Position numbers and translations under genes: made by a program | Notes under the pieces: model-generated | What the model saw: the letters and a program-made list of their open reading frames with translations, nothing else | What the model was told of the DNA's origin: nothing | The model's database searches: none | Source: Anisakis pegreffii | Lineage: Eukaryota; Nematoda; Chromadorea; Rhabditida; Anisakidae | Assembly: GCA_035041965.1 (NCBI GenBank) | Contig: JAPYMA010000634.1 | Coordinates: 62,001-126,000, forward strand | Length of the DNA: 64,000 bases | Direction: 5' to 3' | Part shown: positions 39,789-54,700 of the stretch, in pieces | How positions within the stretch are numbered: position 1 is the first letter of the stretch | Layout: each line of letters starts with the position of its first letter

Positions 39789-42700
39789 TTGTATGATACG
39801 ATAGCGAAGGCAGAAAAATGGAACGTAAAGCAACGTGAATGACTGATCAAGCAATGAAGCAACCAATGAATCGTCTGTCTGTGAACACAATACTCATGAG
39901 AGCATATGGCAAATTGAAGAAGCATACTTATAGATGTGTAAATATACACAAGTAGAAAGATGAATATTAATAAGTGTTAGCATTCATTCATCCGCTACCT
40001 CATTAGCACATCAGGAATGCTTCAATGAACTTCTCTAAAAAAATTAAACTCATACATAAAGAAGACAGATGGATGAAAAATTGATTCGCACAATTGATAT
40101 ATGATATTACTATTGACAACTGCCAAAAATATATTTACATATTTTCACCTTTTGAAATGATAACACTCTGCGCGATTCGTCATGCAGCTCACGTTTTTAG
40201 GGCAACATTCTGAAATAACATTAGCAAATAAGGGTTTTTCTATTTGTTGCGGAAACTGAGTTAATCGAGCGATTGATCGTTTTCATCTATGACCACGAAC
40301 AAATTCGAATCGAATCGAAAGGTGAACGTCAATGACTAAGTTAACTTCTTCAAACATTGACAGAATGAAAGAAAAAAATCTTCAAAAGACTAAAAGATAC
40401 TTCTGAAGCGAGAAGGTAAGCATACAAAGGACTCGAACATGAAGAATGAAAACTGAAACGAACACAAAGATAAGTAAAACAATAATTGCGATGATTATGA
40501 CAGCAAAAAGATATGAATTCATCTTATAACAACACAAAAAACAAAATGCTGAAATGATATCGTAAAATAAGCATACGGCAAATAAAGATAACTTCAAAAA
40601 GCAAACATGCTTTATTTGCACTTATGCAGGTACTGTAGAATGAAAGTGACTATTCGTTCAGTCTCATCCACTTATTCCTCGTTAATTTCATTTCAAATTC
40701 ACATCTGCTGATGCTGCTTACAGAAAGAGAGAAAACAGAGCAATGCAGTATGTGCTTGAAAAACAAAGAAGCAAATAAGCACAAAAAAAATGAATAACCA
40801 GGAAAAGAATCATTCTAAGCAGTTGAAAAGTAACCACAAAATACCACAGAGCATTCAAAGTTAACAAGCTGAAACTGACAAAAAATGGAAACAAAACCAA
40901 AAATGACTTTACAGTAGCATTTCTCCGATGTCCGTGATTAAAAGAAGGCGAAATAATGAAACAAAACGAACAGTAATCGAGAAAGGAACCTGAACTTCCA
41001 AGGCCAATGACTGAGCTCCAGCACTAGACATTGATACGGTATCAGTGTCTTTCATGGCTTGTTGCGAGCGTTTTGCTGAAAGAGCATTGTGCTGTTGTTG
41101 CTGCTGCATATCCTCTGCATTCACATTTTCATCCAACTGCAAATCGCCCTCTACATCCAAACCGCCATCAATATCGGCGTCCGTATCGTCACCAATAACC
41201 CCTTTTCGTATCGCAACTGCGATTTGCTCTTCAATTTTACGCACCATCCCAGAAATTTCATTCATCGATGTGTTCAATTGATTCGGTGATGAGCCGGGCA
41301 AACAACGATGAACATCGTCACTTTTCCTATGCAAATACTCCAACTGCACTTGACGATCCAATAAATCACGTTGTGTTGCCTAAAAATATTTGCTGGATCA
41401 TCTTGAAACGCTATTCCATTCATCTAACATAACATTACTGTTGCTGCTGTTCGAATAAGGAGACCTCGATCAAAATTTTGCGAGTGCAAACCTACTCTCC
41501 TTTCACTTTCACAATTCCCTTGTGCTTTACAAACCAACCATTCAATATCAACCAAAACCCATAACAAAATTAATGCATCACTTTCAATGAAACAATGCGA
41601 AAGTTATTCACAAGCAAATTAAGCAATAAAAATTGATTCAATCAAAAACCAACATTGATTCTACTGCTATGGTTGCGCTACATGACAAAATAAACATTCA
41701 CAAATTTATAAATAAACGCTTATTTGAAGAAGATTCCAAAAAGTTTTTTCGATAAAGAGCAGTTATTAAGACAATAATGAAATTGTTGAAAATGAAATGA
41801 AGCGATCAGTGAAAATACTGCATATGTGTTGATATTAAATATCTATTGCATATGATAATCTAGGCATTACAATACTGCAATGATATTACTAAAAAGTGGA
41901 ATCGAATAAAGTCTATTCTTGAAGCCATTGTTCACATAATAGGTTTTATGCAAGCTCTATGATATTAGTATTAGAACTGCTGTTGATATATGAATATAAA
42001 ACATATGTGTGAATGAATATATAATACTGCTGTAATATATCAACAACCAAGCAGTCAACCAATGAAAGCATCCTCTGAGAATATTGATGGCTTTCGAAGC
42101 CCTCATTAACACATTTTTCAACCAACAGCAATTATACACTCAGTCAAGTTAATTCTTTATCTAGACAGTGTTACTTATTCAAAATCAGTTCTTTTTACGA
42201 CAGCCAAACTTTTTCATTATACAACAATATTGTAGGCGTTCTTTTTGATAAGTAAATCAGTTTTAGATAATCCATTAAAAAGACGACCGCGAATGAATGT
42301 GTAAAATTACACTTACAACAATGGTACCCAGTGAATCCGTTCAATATTAAAATTACTATAATTTTCTTCTATTTCCTAAATTGCATCTTCAAGCACTTCA
42401 AAAACTGTAATATTAAATAAGTTAAAAAAGGAGTCGGAACAGATCAACAATACGCCATTGTTCATACAATTCATTGAGGACACTACTCGAAATCAAGATG
42501 TTTTCATTTAGGGAAAACAATGAATCACGCAAATATGCGACTTAAAACATAATTATAAATTTGCTGAGTAATAATGAATAAAATGATCTATCTCCATACA
42601 ACAACACTGGCGCTTGCAATCAGCTCTGCTAGAAGTAAGATGAGAGTCTACTTACAATCAGAACAGAACACCTGATTTAGTTAGCATCGATGATATTACA

Positions 42701-45700
42701 GATGGCAGTATTGCTTAATCAGGATTCACTGCAACGCAAACATGGTAATGATCAATTATGATGTGCTTAATATCGAGCATTTGCAATGATCTCAATCATA
42801 AATTGCAACCAAATGAATTCAGCTGATGAACACGAGGAAATAGGGAGAAGAAGAATAACGATAAGAACGGCAGTAAATAATCTTGGAGCAATGAAAACAT
42901 AAACGAGCAGCATTTAGAGAGAAAGTTGGCTGATGAAAGAAAGATGATCATCACTAGAAGAATAATGTAATCACCTAGAAATCATCTCAGTGATGAAAAA
43001 GATACGTTTGAAAAGAAATATCAGCTATCATTTCAGAAACAACTAACACTTGCAACTGATGGTTCAGTCAGATCACGAGCAGCCAGTTGCGCTAATACAT
43101 CACGCATTGTTCGAATATCCCTCTCAAGTGCATCCGCTTTGGCCTGTACTGGCACCAGAAGTGATTTGCTTGCTTTAACACCTGATTCCACCTACAAAAA
43201 ATAACTTGGCCTGTCTCATTTTTGTCTCACTCCACCTGTCACTGCCAATATATCCTCAACTAAATAGGCTAGACTCAGAGACCGATATCCCTTCGAAAAG
43301 CACAGAACCAGCATCCCATCCCACTACTTCCCTTCGAAATACGCGTTCTTTTCAAACGTTTTTGCAAGTGGAACTGCGCATTTTGTCTTATTTCAATTAG
43401 GTAAGCGGAATAAAGGAGTATACGTAAGTAACCTTAAGAATATGCGAAAAAGATCATACAAGAAAAAAGACTAAGATATGAGCGTTAAAATGAAAGAATA
43501 AAGCACCTGATTTGCAAGATCGACAACTTTATCGAGGCTCTCCAACGCATCGTGCACATCCAATTCCATACGACCGCCACTCGCTAATTTACGTCCTTCT
43601 TCCAAAACACGCTTCAAACAACCTCCATATTCGTCCAACCAATCACTAACATCCTTCAAACCAAAATGATAATTACGCATTCGCTTGTTCTCTATCGTAA
43701 TACTTAGGCTTGTAATCAAGTATTCACTATTGTTTCAGCATTATGTGACTTCTAAAACACACTTTTCTTTCACAGCAATAACAACAACAAATTTTGAACC
43801 TTTCAGAAAAATGAAAATTCGAAATAATCTGATCGGGAACGTAATTGGAAGTGAGTTGTTTTAAATGCACATATATGTATGTAAATACTTTGGAAAGCGA
43901 ATGAAGTAAGTCTGAATTAACGATAATAGGAACGAACCTGGATGCGATCGGACCACTGCGCAACTGATGTGACCGGATAGCTTTCAAAATCGATATAATC
44001 ATTAGCTATTTTAAAAATACTGTATAACGAATTGATTTGTTCCCCGAAGTCGCCCTTCATTTCCGCCCGTCGTAACTGCGGCGGAGATTTGGCTCGTACC
44101 CGAGAAGACATCCACGATCTTTCCCATCTCTTTTCCAACTCATTCCAACGATCCTCCAACTTAAACACTCACCATCATTCAACAATATCGCGTTTGCAAC
44201 TTATCTATGCAGCAATGAAATTTAAGATTTAGACTCGTTAATGAGCGTTTAACAATATTTGAGAAAACAACTGAAGATTTAATTACCCAAATCTGAAGCA
44301 TACATTCGCTACGATTATAGCTTTATAAGCCGTCTTAAATACTTTTTTACACTGCACCTTGAATGCTCACTTATAGTTGTGGATTGCGTGAATAAATGCA
44401 CATCAATTTTAGAGTTTCTTTGGAAAACCTGTAATAACGGCAACGAGAAGTTGGTTTCCACATTCGCGTTCGTCTTCAGTAAGCGTCGATATCTTTCAGT
44501 CAATAACGTTTTCTCAGCGCGATTTCTTTCCAACGCCTCGGATAAGTCCTTCAAAAATAAAACATTATGCGGTAAATTTCTAGAAAATGTTTTCATTCAA
44601 AAATTATCACATCAGCCTTCAAGAATAGATGCAAAAACTGAACTGTCGTATAATAATTATTATTATCAATGACAATGAATAATAATAATAAATAATAACA
44701 AGAATAAATAATAACAAAAATAAATAATAATAACAACAATAATAATAAACAATTAATAATAATGATAATAATAGTAAAAATGAATCCCTTCTCCAAAAAT
44801 GATAAGAGATAGAAATAGAAAGAAACGAGAACATCCTAAAAAAAGCAATCAGCAATAGGTCATCATTTAAATTCACCTCAACAAACTCAATGCTTTCCAT
44901 ATGAGTGATTGCTTTTTCGAGTTTCGCGTAAAGTGATTCAAACTGATTCAACATTGACCCGCCATCTTCAGTCATACTCTGTAACATTCATTCAGTCCAA
45001 CACAAAATACTCAACTTTTTTTGTTATCATATATACAATATTCGCTTAACTATTGCACTTCGAAAATGGATGATGGAATGAGCGTTTGTATGCAGATATA
45101 CATTTCAGTCAATGAAAACAAAAGGCATTGCGACATGAACATATTGATAAATTTACATTAACTGTATCAATCCAGGCACGTAAATCACCATGAACACGTC
45201 GTATTCGTTTCCAACGTTTCTCAATTTCTGAATCATCGACTTTTACCGATTCTCTCCGCAAACTTTCAGCGATCTCTTCAATCGATGTCAGTGATGATTC
45301 ATTTCTGCAATCGAATTTAATTCACTTCATCCAATACTCGTTTAACAGTTCAGGCTGAACATCGAAGAGAACAGAAGCTGAGAAATATAATAACAACATT
45401 CAGAATCGGCATAATAAATCAACTGAAAGGATGGCCGGATGGCATCAAACGAATGTGTAATACAAATTGATAGACAAGAATAAATGAACAGATTGAACAG
45501 TAAATAATACTTGTTGAGATCGCTTTGAAGTGCTTCCAATGTGGCGCGATCATCTTCTGTGATTTGGACGTTTTCAGACTGTAGGAAAGTGCCCAATTTC
45601 GACTCGACGTCGTCTACGATTCTATCCAAATGCGTCAAATCAGACTTCAGACGATCCAGCAACGATATACATTTTTCCAAACGATTCACGATATCAGCGC

Positions 45701-48700
45701 TCTATAAGTAATGAAACAAGCATTACGAGATGTCCAATGGAATAATCGCTAATTTAGACTTTCAGATAAATCATTCCGCTCGCATAATCACAAAATATGT
45801 TAACTGTTACTGATATCAAGAGAATATCGTCACGTAAAAATCAACCAACCCGTTGTTCAACTATGTTCAACTTTGCCACTGTGTCATTGAGTTTCTTTGA
45901 TATTTCCTCTTCGGCAGCCGGTTCTAATATGCGTTCTTCGACCAATTTCTTTTCCGACTCAAGCAAGTCTTCGAGATCGGCTTTTACCTGCGATCAACAC
46001 AAACAAATAGTTCGATCAAAAAAAAAACACAAATGCAAGCAGGCTCTCACAGCTAGTTGATAATGCATGTTCAACCTGTGCTAAACGTCTACTAATCTGA
46101 CGTGCATGATCAAGCGCCGATGGGCACGCATTCGCATCCAATCCAGTCAGCTCGTCAACGCTGTTCTCCATCTCAGCTGTCTCGCGCGCTATTCGCTCGG
46201 CTTTCTCTTCTAGTCCAATCGGCTGCTTGAACTCGACAAATTTAGCCATCAAATCATCGAACTGCCTCTTAAATTAATGATCACAATACATAAAAGTTAA
46301 AAGCAAATACGCATTAAGTCAAATGTGAATTTGTTATTCATAACTGAAAATTTGTTATATTTTGATGGAATATGAGAGATTACCTACCGCAACGTGATCC
46401 AACTGAAGCTGAAGTCGTTCTGAGGATCCCCAGTCGCTAGCATTCTTTGTGACGAATTCTCGTAAACTTTGAATGCAACGTTCAAAATCGTCGAATTCAG
46501 TTTGCAACTGCTAAATCAGCAAACAAATTCATTAATTCTACTAAAAATTTTGCTACTAAGCTCACTCATAATGACGACGTTCGTTCATTCGTTCCTAATT
46601 GCGTACAACCTCTGACGAAAATACTTAATTTCAATGGCATGATTAACTGGAAGTTATTATGGCAAACAGTGAATGATTGATAATAACGAAAATTTGAGAA
46701 GGAAAATTCTGAGAATTAATGAAATATTTCAAACAACGTGAAGGAATTAGTTAATCGAAGAAAAGACAGTGTAAATTTGTTTAAAAAATGAAAGCATTAG
46801 GTGAGAAAAGACAATAGCAGCTTAGAAAATCATAAAAGTAAGAGGAAAAGGAGTTAAGCAAAAGAAAGAATTCAGATTAAGCATCAACATAATGGAGAAA
46901 GGAACAAACGAAAAAGTGACTGTAAACGAGTGAATTACTCACCGAAACGAGTGTGCCAGATACGAACGCATTCTGAAACGAGAGAAAAACGTGTGCAACA
47001 TTCGAAGTGAAGGAAGGAGAAGAAAGCTTTAAGCGCGTTCACAACAAATCAACCCAAGCTTAACAGTAGCAATATCCATATTTGATAATAATGCTGCATA
47101 TTGCTTAAATGATTACTCTTCTTTTCATAGACACATTCTATGCTCATTTGCTGCATCGAAGAACTCTTTCATTGACATGATCTATGGATATGAACTACTT
47201 CAAATGCAAACGAAAAATGCATCTTAAAATGATAGGAGTATTCCGTTACAAAAAAAGCTGGAAAGAACGGCACAAAGCGTTTGAAAGCATATTGGAACAA
47301 CATCAATTTGCAACACATCTCTTCGGTTCTAATAATATTCCAGTGATATAAACTAAAATGAGATTGATCGCATGATATTCAAATGCTTTCATTCTATCTG
47401 AGGCTAGCAATAGATAAAGGCTAGTCAAACGTAACATGGTTTCACTTCGAAATACCGAAACCTTTCATGTGAATCTATTTCCCGACTTCTTCATTTTGAA
47501 GTATTGTTCAGGAGAAGTGCACCTTAAAATCGCCTGATATTGTTCGTTCTCTAAATGCAAAAAAATTGCCAACATTCAACTGATGATATAACCAGCCCAA
47601 TAAGATGCAAACAACTGCTCAATGAGATGTATTTCATCGCTAAATTACTTCAAAATTTCAATATACTACGCATTTCACTTTAATAAATAGAAAATGTCAT
47701 TTGACTATTGAAACTTGCAGTAACGAAGCGCCATCATGAACCAACTCAATGGTGAGATGAAATGAATGAATATTTGATAAAACGGTAGCGTTTTTATTTT
47801 AGCGGGGACAGATACGAGCTGAAAAGAATCCCTGACTATAAGTGGTGTGTATTGAAACAAGATGACTCTCTCGACTGATCTAGCATTGCGTACGGCCAGT
47901 GAGTGCTTGGTGATGCATGGATGGATGAGCTGGACTGATCAATTTTTGGATATGGGAATGAGGATGGAGGAATAATGAAAAAAGGAGAATGAATAAGGAT
48001 TGCAAATGCAAATGATTGATGCTTACTTTGTATTCATGTGGAACATCTAATGCGGAGATATCGTTGGCGGCACGACATGAAAGAATCAATTGCACATGAT
48101 TGCACCACGCTTGACATTCAGCTAATGAACTCTCGAATTGTTCACACCCACGAATAGCGCACTCTAACTCATCGATACGCTCCTTGGTACGCTGCATCGT
48201 TAACGTATGTGCCTTCTTTATATCAGCTACCTTCAATCATTTCACTTTTTTTTCAATTATCCACCCAACCTGGACGTGTAGAATAAAAGTTGAAAAAAAA
48301 ACAATACTGAACGGCTATAAACATGACCTCGTTAAAATTTCATAAAATATCAATGAGTTGAGCAATAAACTTCAACATGATTTATTTGGTCACGAAGAGA
48401 ACGAAACAACAATCGACAATAAATATGCATACAATAAAATAAAGAGAGCGTTGATAAAACAGCAAAAGTAATACCTGTTTTGATAGAGAGCCTTCTCCTT
48501 CAGGATTTATGCTCACGGCACTACCTGCCGCTTCAACTTTTTCAGTCAATCGTTCCAAATTCTGCAAAGATTTATCTTTCATTAACAGTGTCTCACATTT
48601 AGACCTGATATCGAATATTATTCGATCTGAATAAGCGATGAATTCACATTCGCTTAGGACAGAGAGCTTAACAGCTCGAATTCGAGATGCAAAAAAACGC

Positions 48701-51700
48701 AAGTTAGAAAAAAAGTCGGTCTAACGACTATATGAAATATAATAACAGTCTCAGAACTGTGCTCCTAAGCTCTCCAATGTTTCACAGACCTGTCGTGTAC
48801 GAGTGCAATGAATATAGAAGACATATTTAAGATAAAGCACGAAAAACGGACTAACATCAAGATGTTCACTGAATTCTTCAGCATCAGCCGCTTCCGCACT
48901 TCCATCGATTGCTTGAGAGAGTGCCTCGACAGCATCGCGATAATCACGAATCAAACCTAAAATGAAACGAACGATCACTCTATTAAAATTTCTGCACATT
49001 CACACATCTGCACGTGCATGTGAAATATTGAGACCTTGTTGAAGTCGTTTATTCTCTTTTTCGATTAAATTGATACTCTCGTCAATGTTCTCTTCGACTG
49101 ATTTCCACGCATTGGTGCACGACTGAGTTCGCTCTTTCAACTGCTCGAGTATTTGATTACGATTTGCTGCATCACTACATGCCGCCAACGAGGCAATCTC
49201 TTCTGCCATTCCCGTTGACTCCTTTTGCAAACCGCACGCGTTTTGAAAATCGTTACGTAGTTTCTTAAAATCGGACAAACAAATCAACAACTCTTCAAGG
49301 AGAATGAAATTCACATGGCGGTATTCGATAGATGACACAAGTCGTTAACGACAATTAACTCTTTTTGAGTTGTAATGATCAATTTAAAGAGGAAATTCTT
49401 GAATGAAAAATCAAAGCAAGCAGAAGAGATGAATCAATGACAAATTCAAAACCTTGAAATGATCAACGAGCTCTGGAAATTCGAGTTTCTCGCTTTTCAA
49501 TGATTCGAGACGTTCCCGAAATTCACGCACTGTGTTCTCGGAATCAGAAATTTTCGCATCGAATTGACGACTTCTCTCCAACATTTCACTGATGCTGTCT
49601 CGTTTCGCAGTGCCAAGTTTTGTGAGTTGCTCACATTTTGCATCCATCGATGAGTCATTTTTCAATTCATTCAGCATTTCCTCAACACAGCAATCATCAG
49701 CTGCTTAATTCAATCAACAACATCTCTTTTCCATATTCAATCCTACTCTCTCAAGTACATCTATTCGTTCTAGCATAATAAGCACACGACAATGAATCAT
49801 GCCACTAATTGATCTGCAATGAACAAATCTCCTCTCTCCACAACAAAAAACACCAACTTCACACTTTGTCAGTTGCTCGTTCAACAGCTTCAAGTCACCA
49901 GCCGACGCCATTGGAGTACGTAGAAATCGTTCGAAACGATCCACGAACGTGCCACTCTCATCGAGCATATCAATCGCATTACTCAATTCAGTGGCTCGAT
50001 TCTTCAACACATTCGCCTTCAAATGACACTGCTGATTTATCACTCTGATGTAATCAGCAATAAAACCAATGCCAAAGAACACGAAGTGATCACTTATCGA
50101 GAAGCGTTGGATAATTTGAAGAGCCAGTATAGAAATTATATGGCAGAATCATTCACAAAAGAAAAAAAAGAATATGGCAGAATCATTCACAAAAGAAAAA
50201 AAGAATATAAAAAGTCACTCGTTGTCGATCTGTTAAGTTCGTATCCAGAAATGCAATATTTTTTTCTTGATCGCGCAATTGTTCACGCAATTTTTTCAGA
50301 CGTGTTTCACGCTCTGCGGCCGAAATTTGTGAACAGTTCGAAACGATTTGCAGTGCCGAATCGAAGAAATCATCTAATTCGGTGGCTATTCTGTTTGTTT
50401 TTTCGTTGAAATTCTCATCTGAAATTTTAAAAAAAAGGAAGTTAAAGAGAATTTCGACGATCTAATTTCATGCTGCTGTCTGTCAACTGACAGAATTAGT
50501 TGAATTGGTTTAGGTGTATTGTCAATTCTCATGAGCAATATGAATGCTTTTTGAACTTTATGAGGATATTCAATTAGAACTTCGTTATCAGATGTAATCA
50601 ATTCATATTGATAGTTGAATAGAGAATGAATATTGCACAAGAATAAACAAACCAGACGAAGCTTCAGCTTGTGCAGAGAGTGTATTCAATGCGTCGGATA
50701 TTTTCGTGACAATACGAGACCACTTTCGAGTGAACTGTTCGAATGTATCGTTGGCGAGATGCAGTTGCGCAGATCCAACATCCAAATTATGAATACGTTC
50801 CAATTCGGCATGAAGTTCGTTCACTTCAGCTTCTTTCTCTTTGATTTCACGTAATTTACCCTACGACAATTACGAAGGTTGTTTCTGTGATAAAACTCGT
50901 TTGCAATTCAAGACTATCGCTCACTGATGTAGATGAAGAAATGAGGTGATTTTTTGGGAGGCAAATGGAACAAAATACACTAAGTTGGAAGAAATTTGAA
51001 TGGATATCATAGAATGTTGTTTGTATATCGTTGCATTCAGCGAACGAAACAAGCTGATGATACTTACGCTGAACGGAGCAGCTCCATTACAGAACAAGTT
51101 AATTTTACAAAGAACAAACAAAATTGATAATGACTGTTCTACCTGACAAATCTGAATGACCGGTCGTATATCGTCAAAATTTTTCGAAATTGAGAAGTTG
51201 TTCGTCCACTCAATCAGTGGTTCAAGATTGTCACAAACGCGTTTAACGTTCGTGATGAAGATATCAACCGGTGATATGACTGTACTACAAGATACAGTTG
51301 ACGTTGATGAAGTACCGAGTTCTTTTTCAACTGGTTCGAACGATGTGAATTGAACCGTTGACTGAAACAGACAAAATTTATACAGAGAAATGCATTGTGA
51401 TCATAACAACAACTTACAAGTTTAGCTGGTGATGTAGGGGGTTGTTGCATTTGGTGATCACCTTCATTAGGTTCACGCTGTAATTGGCGTACTTCAGCTT
51501 TACCACTCTTTACCAACTTCAAATAGCAATCCGATTAAACGTCGTATCAAGAAAAAAGGGGCAATCCTCTCATATCCAGACGGTCAAATAAACATCATAC
51601 GACTCTTACAAAGAATGTATACAAAAATATGAATAAAAAATCGTGCATACAATATAATATTAATGTAATGATGAATAATAGTTATAACTATAATCCTCAT

Positions 51701-54700
51701 GACACAGCAATCTTTCCAACTGACATTCATTGCTATTTGTAAGGTACTGCGAGTTGGATACAGTTTTCACGATTAGAAAATGAACTTGCACTTGCTGTTC
51801 CACTGCGAGACTAAACTGCATATATATGTCAATTTCACTTCACGGCTAAGGGTTTTATTTTACTCTAGGATGGTTTATCTTAGTTAGTAATTGAAGAAGA
51901 ATATTGGTTAAGGAAAGCAGCGATATCCGAAGTTAAGGACAAAGAGGAAGAAATACAACATTATATTCGCTAATGATGAAAGTCTTAGCATCAATTAAGA
52001 AAAGATTAATCATACAGAAAAACTGAATCAGGTTGTACATACATGGTTCAGGCAACGAAGACAAAAGTGTTTAACGGTGACTGGTTAGGAAAAGCTAAAG
52101 ATTTTTATGATTTGCTCCAATTTGGTTAACATATTTACTTTGTTGCCAGTATCGCCTGGCGGTGGAGATTTTGCAAATATCGAGAGTTACGTTAAATGCT
52201 TCTTTCAACGCATCAGATTAAATAAAATTGCCTATTCATATGGTGGAAAAACGCACACAATCAAGATGCTTTAAAAAAAATCAGTTCAGAGCAATTCCTT
52301 TGTAATGTGTTCGAGTCAAAGCAATGTGTGGATGAATGAAACGATTTTCAAGAAATCATTTCATGAGAACTTTATGCCGACAGTGAAACAAACATTGTCA
52401 GAAATGAATGCGCTGCGAAAGGCTATATTGATAAGATGAATTCGCGACTGAACATGATAGCATAAGGTCAATTTTTCTTCCAGCAAAGGTAACTGCTTCA
52501 ATCCAACCTATGGATCAAGGTGTTACCGCTTGCCTGAAGCAACATTATCGGAAACATCTCCGTAAATCCACGTTGCTGGCTGATGAAAAAAACAGACTAC
52601 TTCAAGAATTTTTGAAAGGCGTGAACCTCATGAAGTGGACTGCTAGATAGTTAAACTCACACGACTGAACTCGAAGAACTGGAGGAGTGTATCGCTGAAA
52701 TATGCTCTACGCTCGCGAATATGATTTGCTGAGTGAAAGTAATGTGGAAGAGCGGATTCTTTCGGAAGCGCTCAAATTGTTGATCATGAGCATTTGGATG
52801 ACCAAGAAATAACAAATGCATGCTGAACCAGAATGCTGAACTCAAGGACAATGCTGAACCAGAAAATGATGAATCAGAAATATTACAAGTGGTCTGCACA
52901 GCTTATTCTCTACGGAAAAGACAAGCTTCAGAAAGAAGTGACAACCACGAAACAAATGAAAGTTGAAGATTATTTCTTTTAAAAGTTGTTTTCCATTTGG
53001 ATGATTGGACGGGGAAAGTGACACATGAATGGCGTCCTCATCCCTCAACCTAGGCAACATGGTATGCACTGCTGCGATTTATAAGAATCAATCTATCAGA
53101 AGACTTCCATCATGTGAACAAGCCCTGTTCGCGAAGGATTCAGATATGAGAGCATGTACTGTATTTGCTAGGGATACTGAAACGTTCATATTCGTTTCTG
53201 GTTCAGTTCCTCTACTACAATATATGATTTTGATATAAGTGATTCACCTATCACAAGGCAATGAAAATAGAGAGTGTAAATGAATAAAACGAACCATTTG
53301 CGATTGCTGATCAATCCTCGTAACGATATTATCCCATCGCTGAGTAATCGTATCCACCTCACGTCTGACATGATTCGCAGCCGCACCATTTGAAGCATCC
53401 AATTTAGCCACCAGGTCAACAGCCAACTGCGAAAGTGATATGAAATCCGAATGACCCGCTTCAAGTGTTGACTCTAATTGCTGCACATACCTCACTTGCT
53501 CAGTCACCTCCGCTTCAGTCGTCAACCGCTCTACCGCACACAACTTTTCCAGTGCCTAAACCTTGCACTAACTTTATGTTTACACCACTTAATAAGTGCC
53601 CGAAAACGACTGCTCGTATAACTTCGAAATTCACCTCTTCTCGATTGCTAAGCCACTCAGATAACTGTTGCTGAGCACACTTGTATTGAGTAATCAACGC
53701 CGGAAGACCATCCAGTTGACGTGTTCTTAATTCTGCCCATTCACAAATTACCATCCATCTTAATAATAGAATGGTACTTCAGTTGCATGATGACAAACTG
53801 CCAAATGATGAGCACTTTCGAAAGCAATGATCTTTTAAGAAATTAAATAGAGATTTACTGGTGAAAAGTCCATACAGAATGTTAATAACAAATATTGAAA
53901 TAGAGTGAGATAAATTGTTCTGATTACCTTTCTCCAACAGAATGCAACAATTTCTCAAGATTCTCATATGACAATTGAGTGTCCGTATCATCAACAACCG
54001 CAACAAATGTGGATAATGCACGTACAAGCTAAAAGAATAATCACTTTCAATTTTTGATCAATCATTTGATAATGTGAATCCGATGAATCAGTTATTGGAA
54101 CTGCAATAACTGATTGGAACTAATGATAGATCAAAATTTTTAGCAAAAAAAATTAGGCCAGTTATACAGTTTGGGTAGTGAATTTCTTAATCATATTCAG
54201 CAATTGAAATTTCAACACTGCGAACTAAATAATAATCTAACTGAAATTGAAAACATCAAGAATATTGAAAGATAAGCGATAATAAACTTGAATGAATCTC
54301 ATAATTTCCATGGGTTTGTCTTGATCTGCTGGTAGATCAAAAATGTCGATAAAAAAAATTTAAAGGACAGTAACTATCTGTCATTCACAGCAGACAGATA
54401 ATCACCGTCCGAAAACGTCGTCGATGACGTTCAACGAATCAGACTTGATTCAATGGTTACAGACTGCAATCTAATTTAAACAACTATCAGAATAAATAAC
54501 CTTTTGTTGCTCATCAATTTTCTCTTGAACATCAGCATGAGTGAGAATCAATTTTTGCGCCTCATCCGCATCAAGAGTAATTAATGGCGCATTCTCAATC
54601 TCTTCTTCCATCTTATCAAGCCAATTCCTAAATTTGATGGAATTATTCGGAAATTTACACGTGCGCAGAATGTTAACAAGTAAAACTTAAAAGTAGACAG

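Larger units (their letters stand above)
43048..50860 (-). other. dys-1: Dystrophin rod, central part
   Basis: Exons: 50653-50860, 50219-50418, 49863-50031, 49453-49703, 49035-49263, 48856-48956, 48758-48789, 48475-48604, 48027-48230, 46943-46972, 46388-46510, 46051-46267, 45850-45980, 45511-45701, 45163-45304, 44877-44978, 44429-44548, 43938-44159, 43507-43689, 43048-43191. All encode heptad-rich, charged spectrin-type helices with regular Trp positions ([39 protein letters not shown]). The 32-nt exon 48758-48789 and the 30-nt exon 46943-46972 are unusually small. The start of 45850-45980 was set by phase. Confidence 0.88.

Noticed and set aside
39659..39949. Poly Ile-Tyr protein frame
   Set aside because: It is translation of the TA microsatellite.
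43727..44002. Possible second gene inside dystrophin introns (several 60-100 codon frames)
   Set aside because: These frames overlap dystrophin exons or lack splice sites and any recognisable domain. They are shadows.
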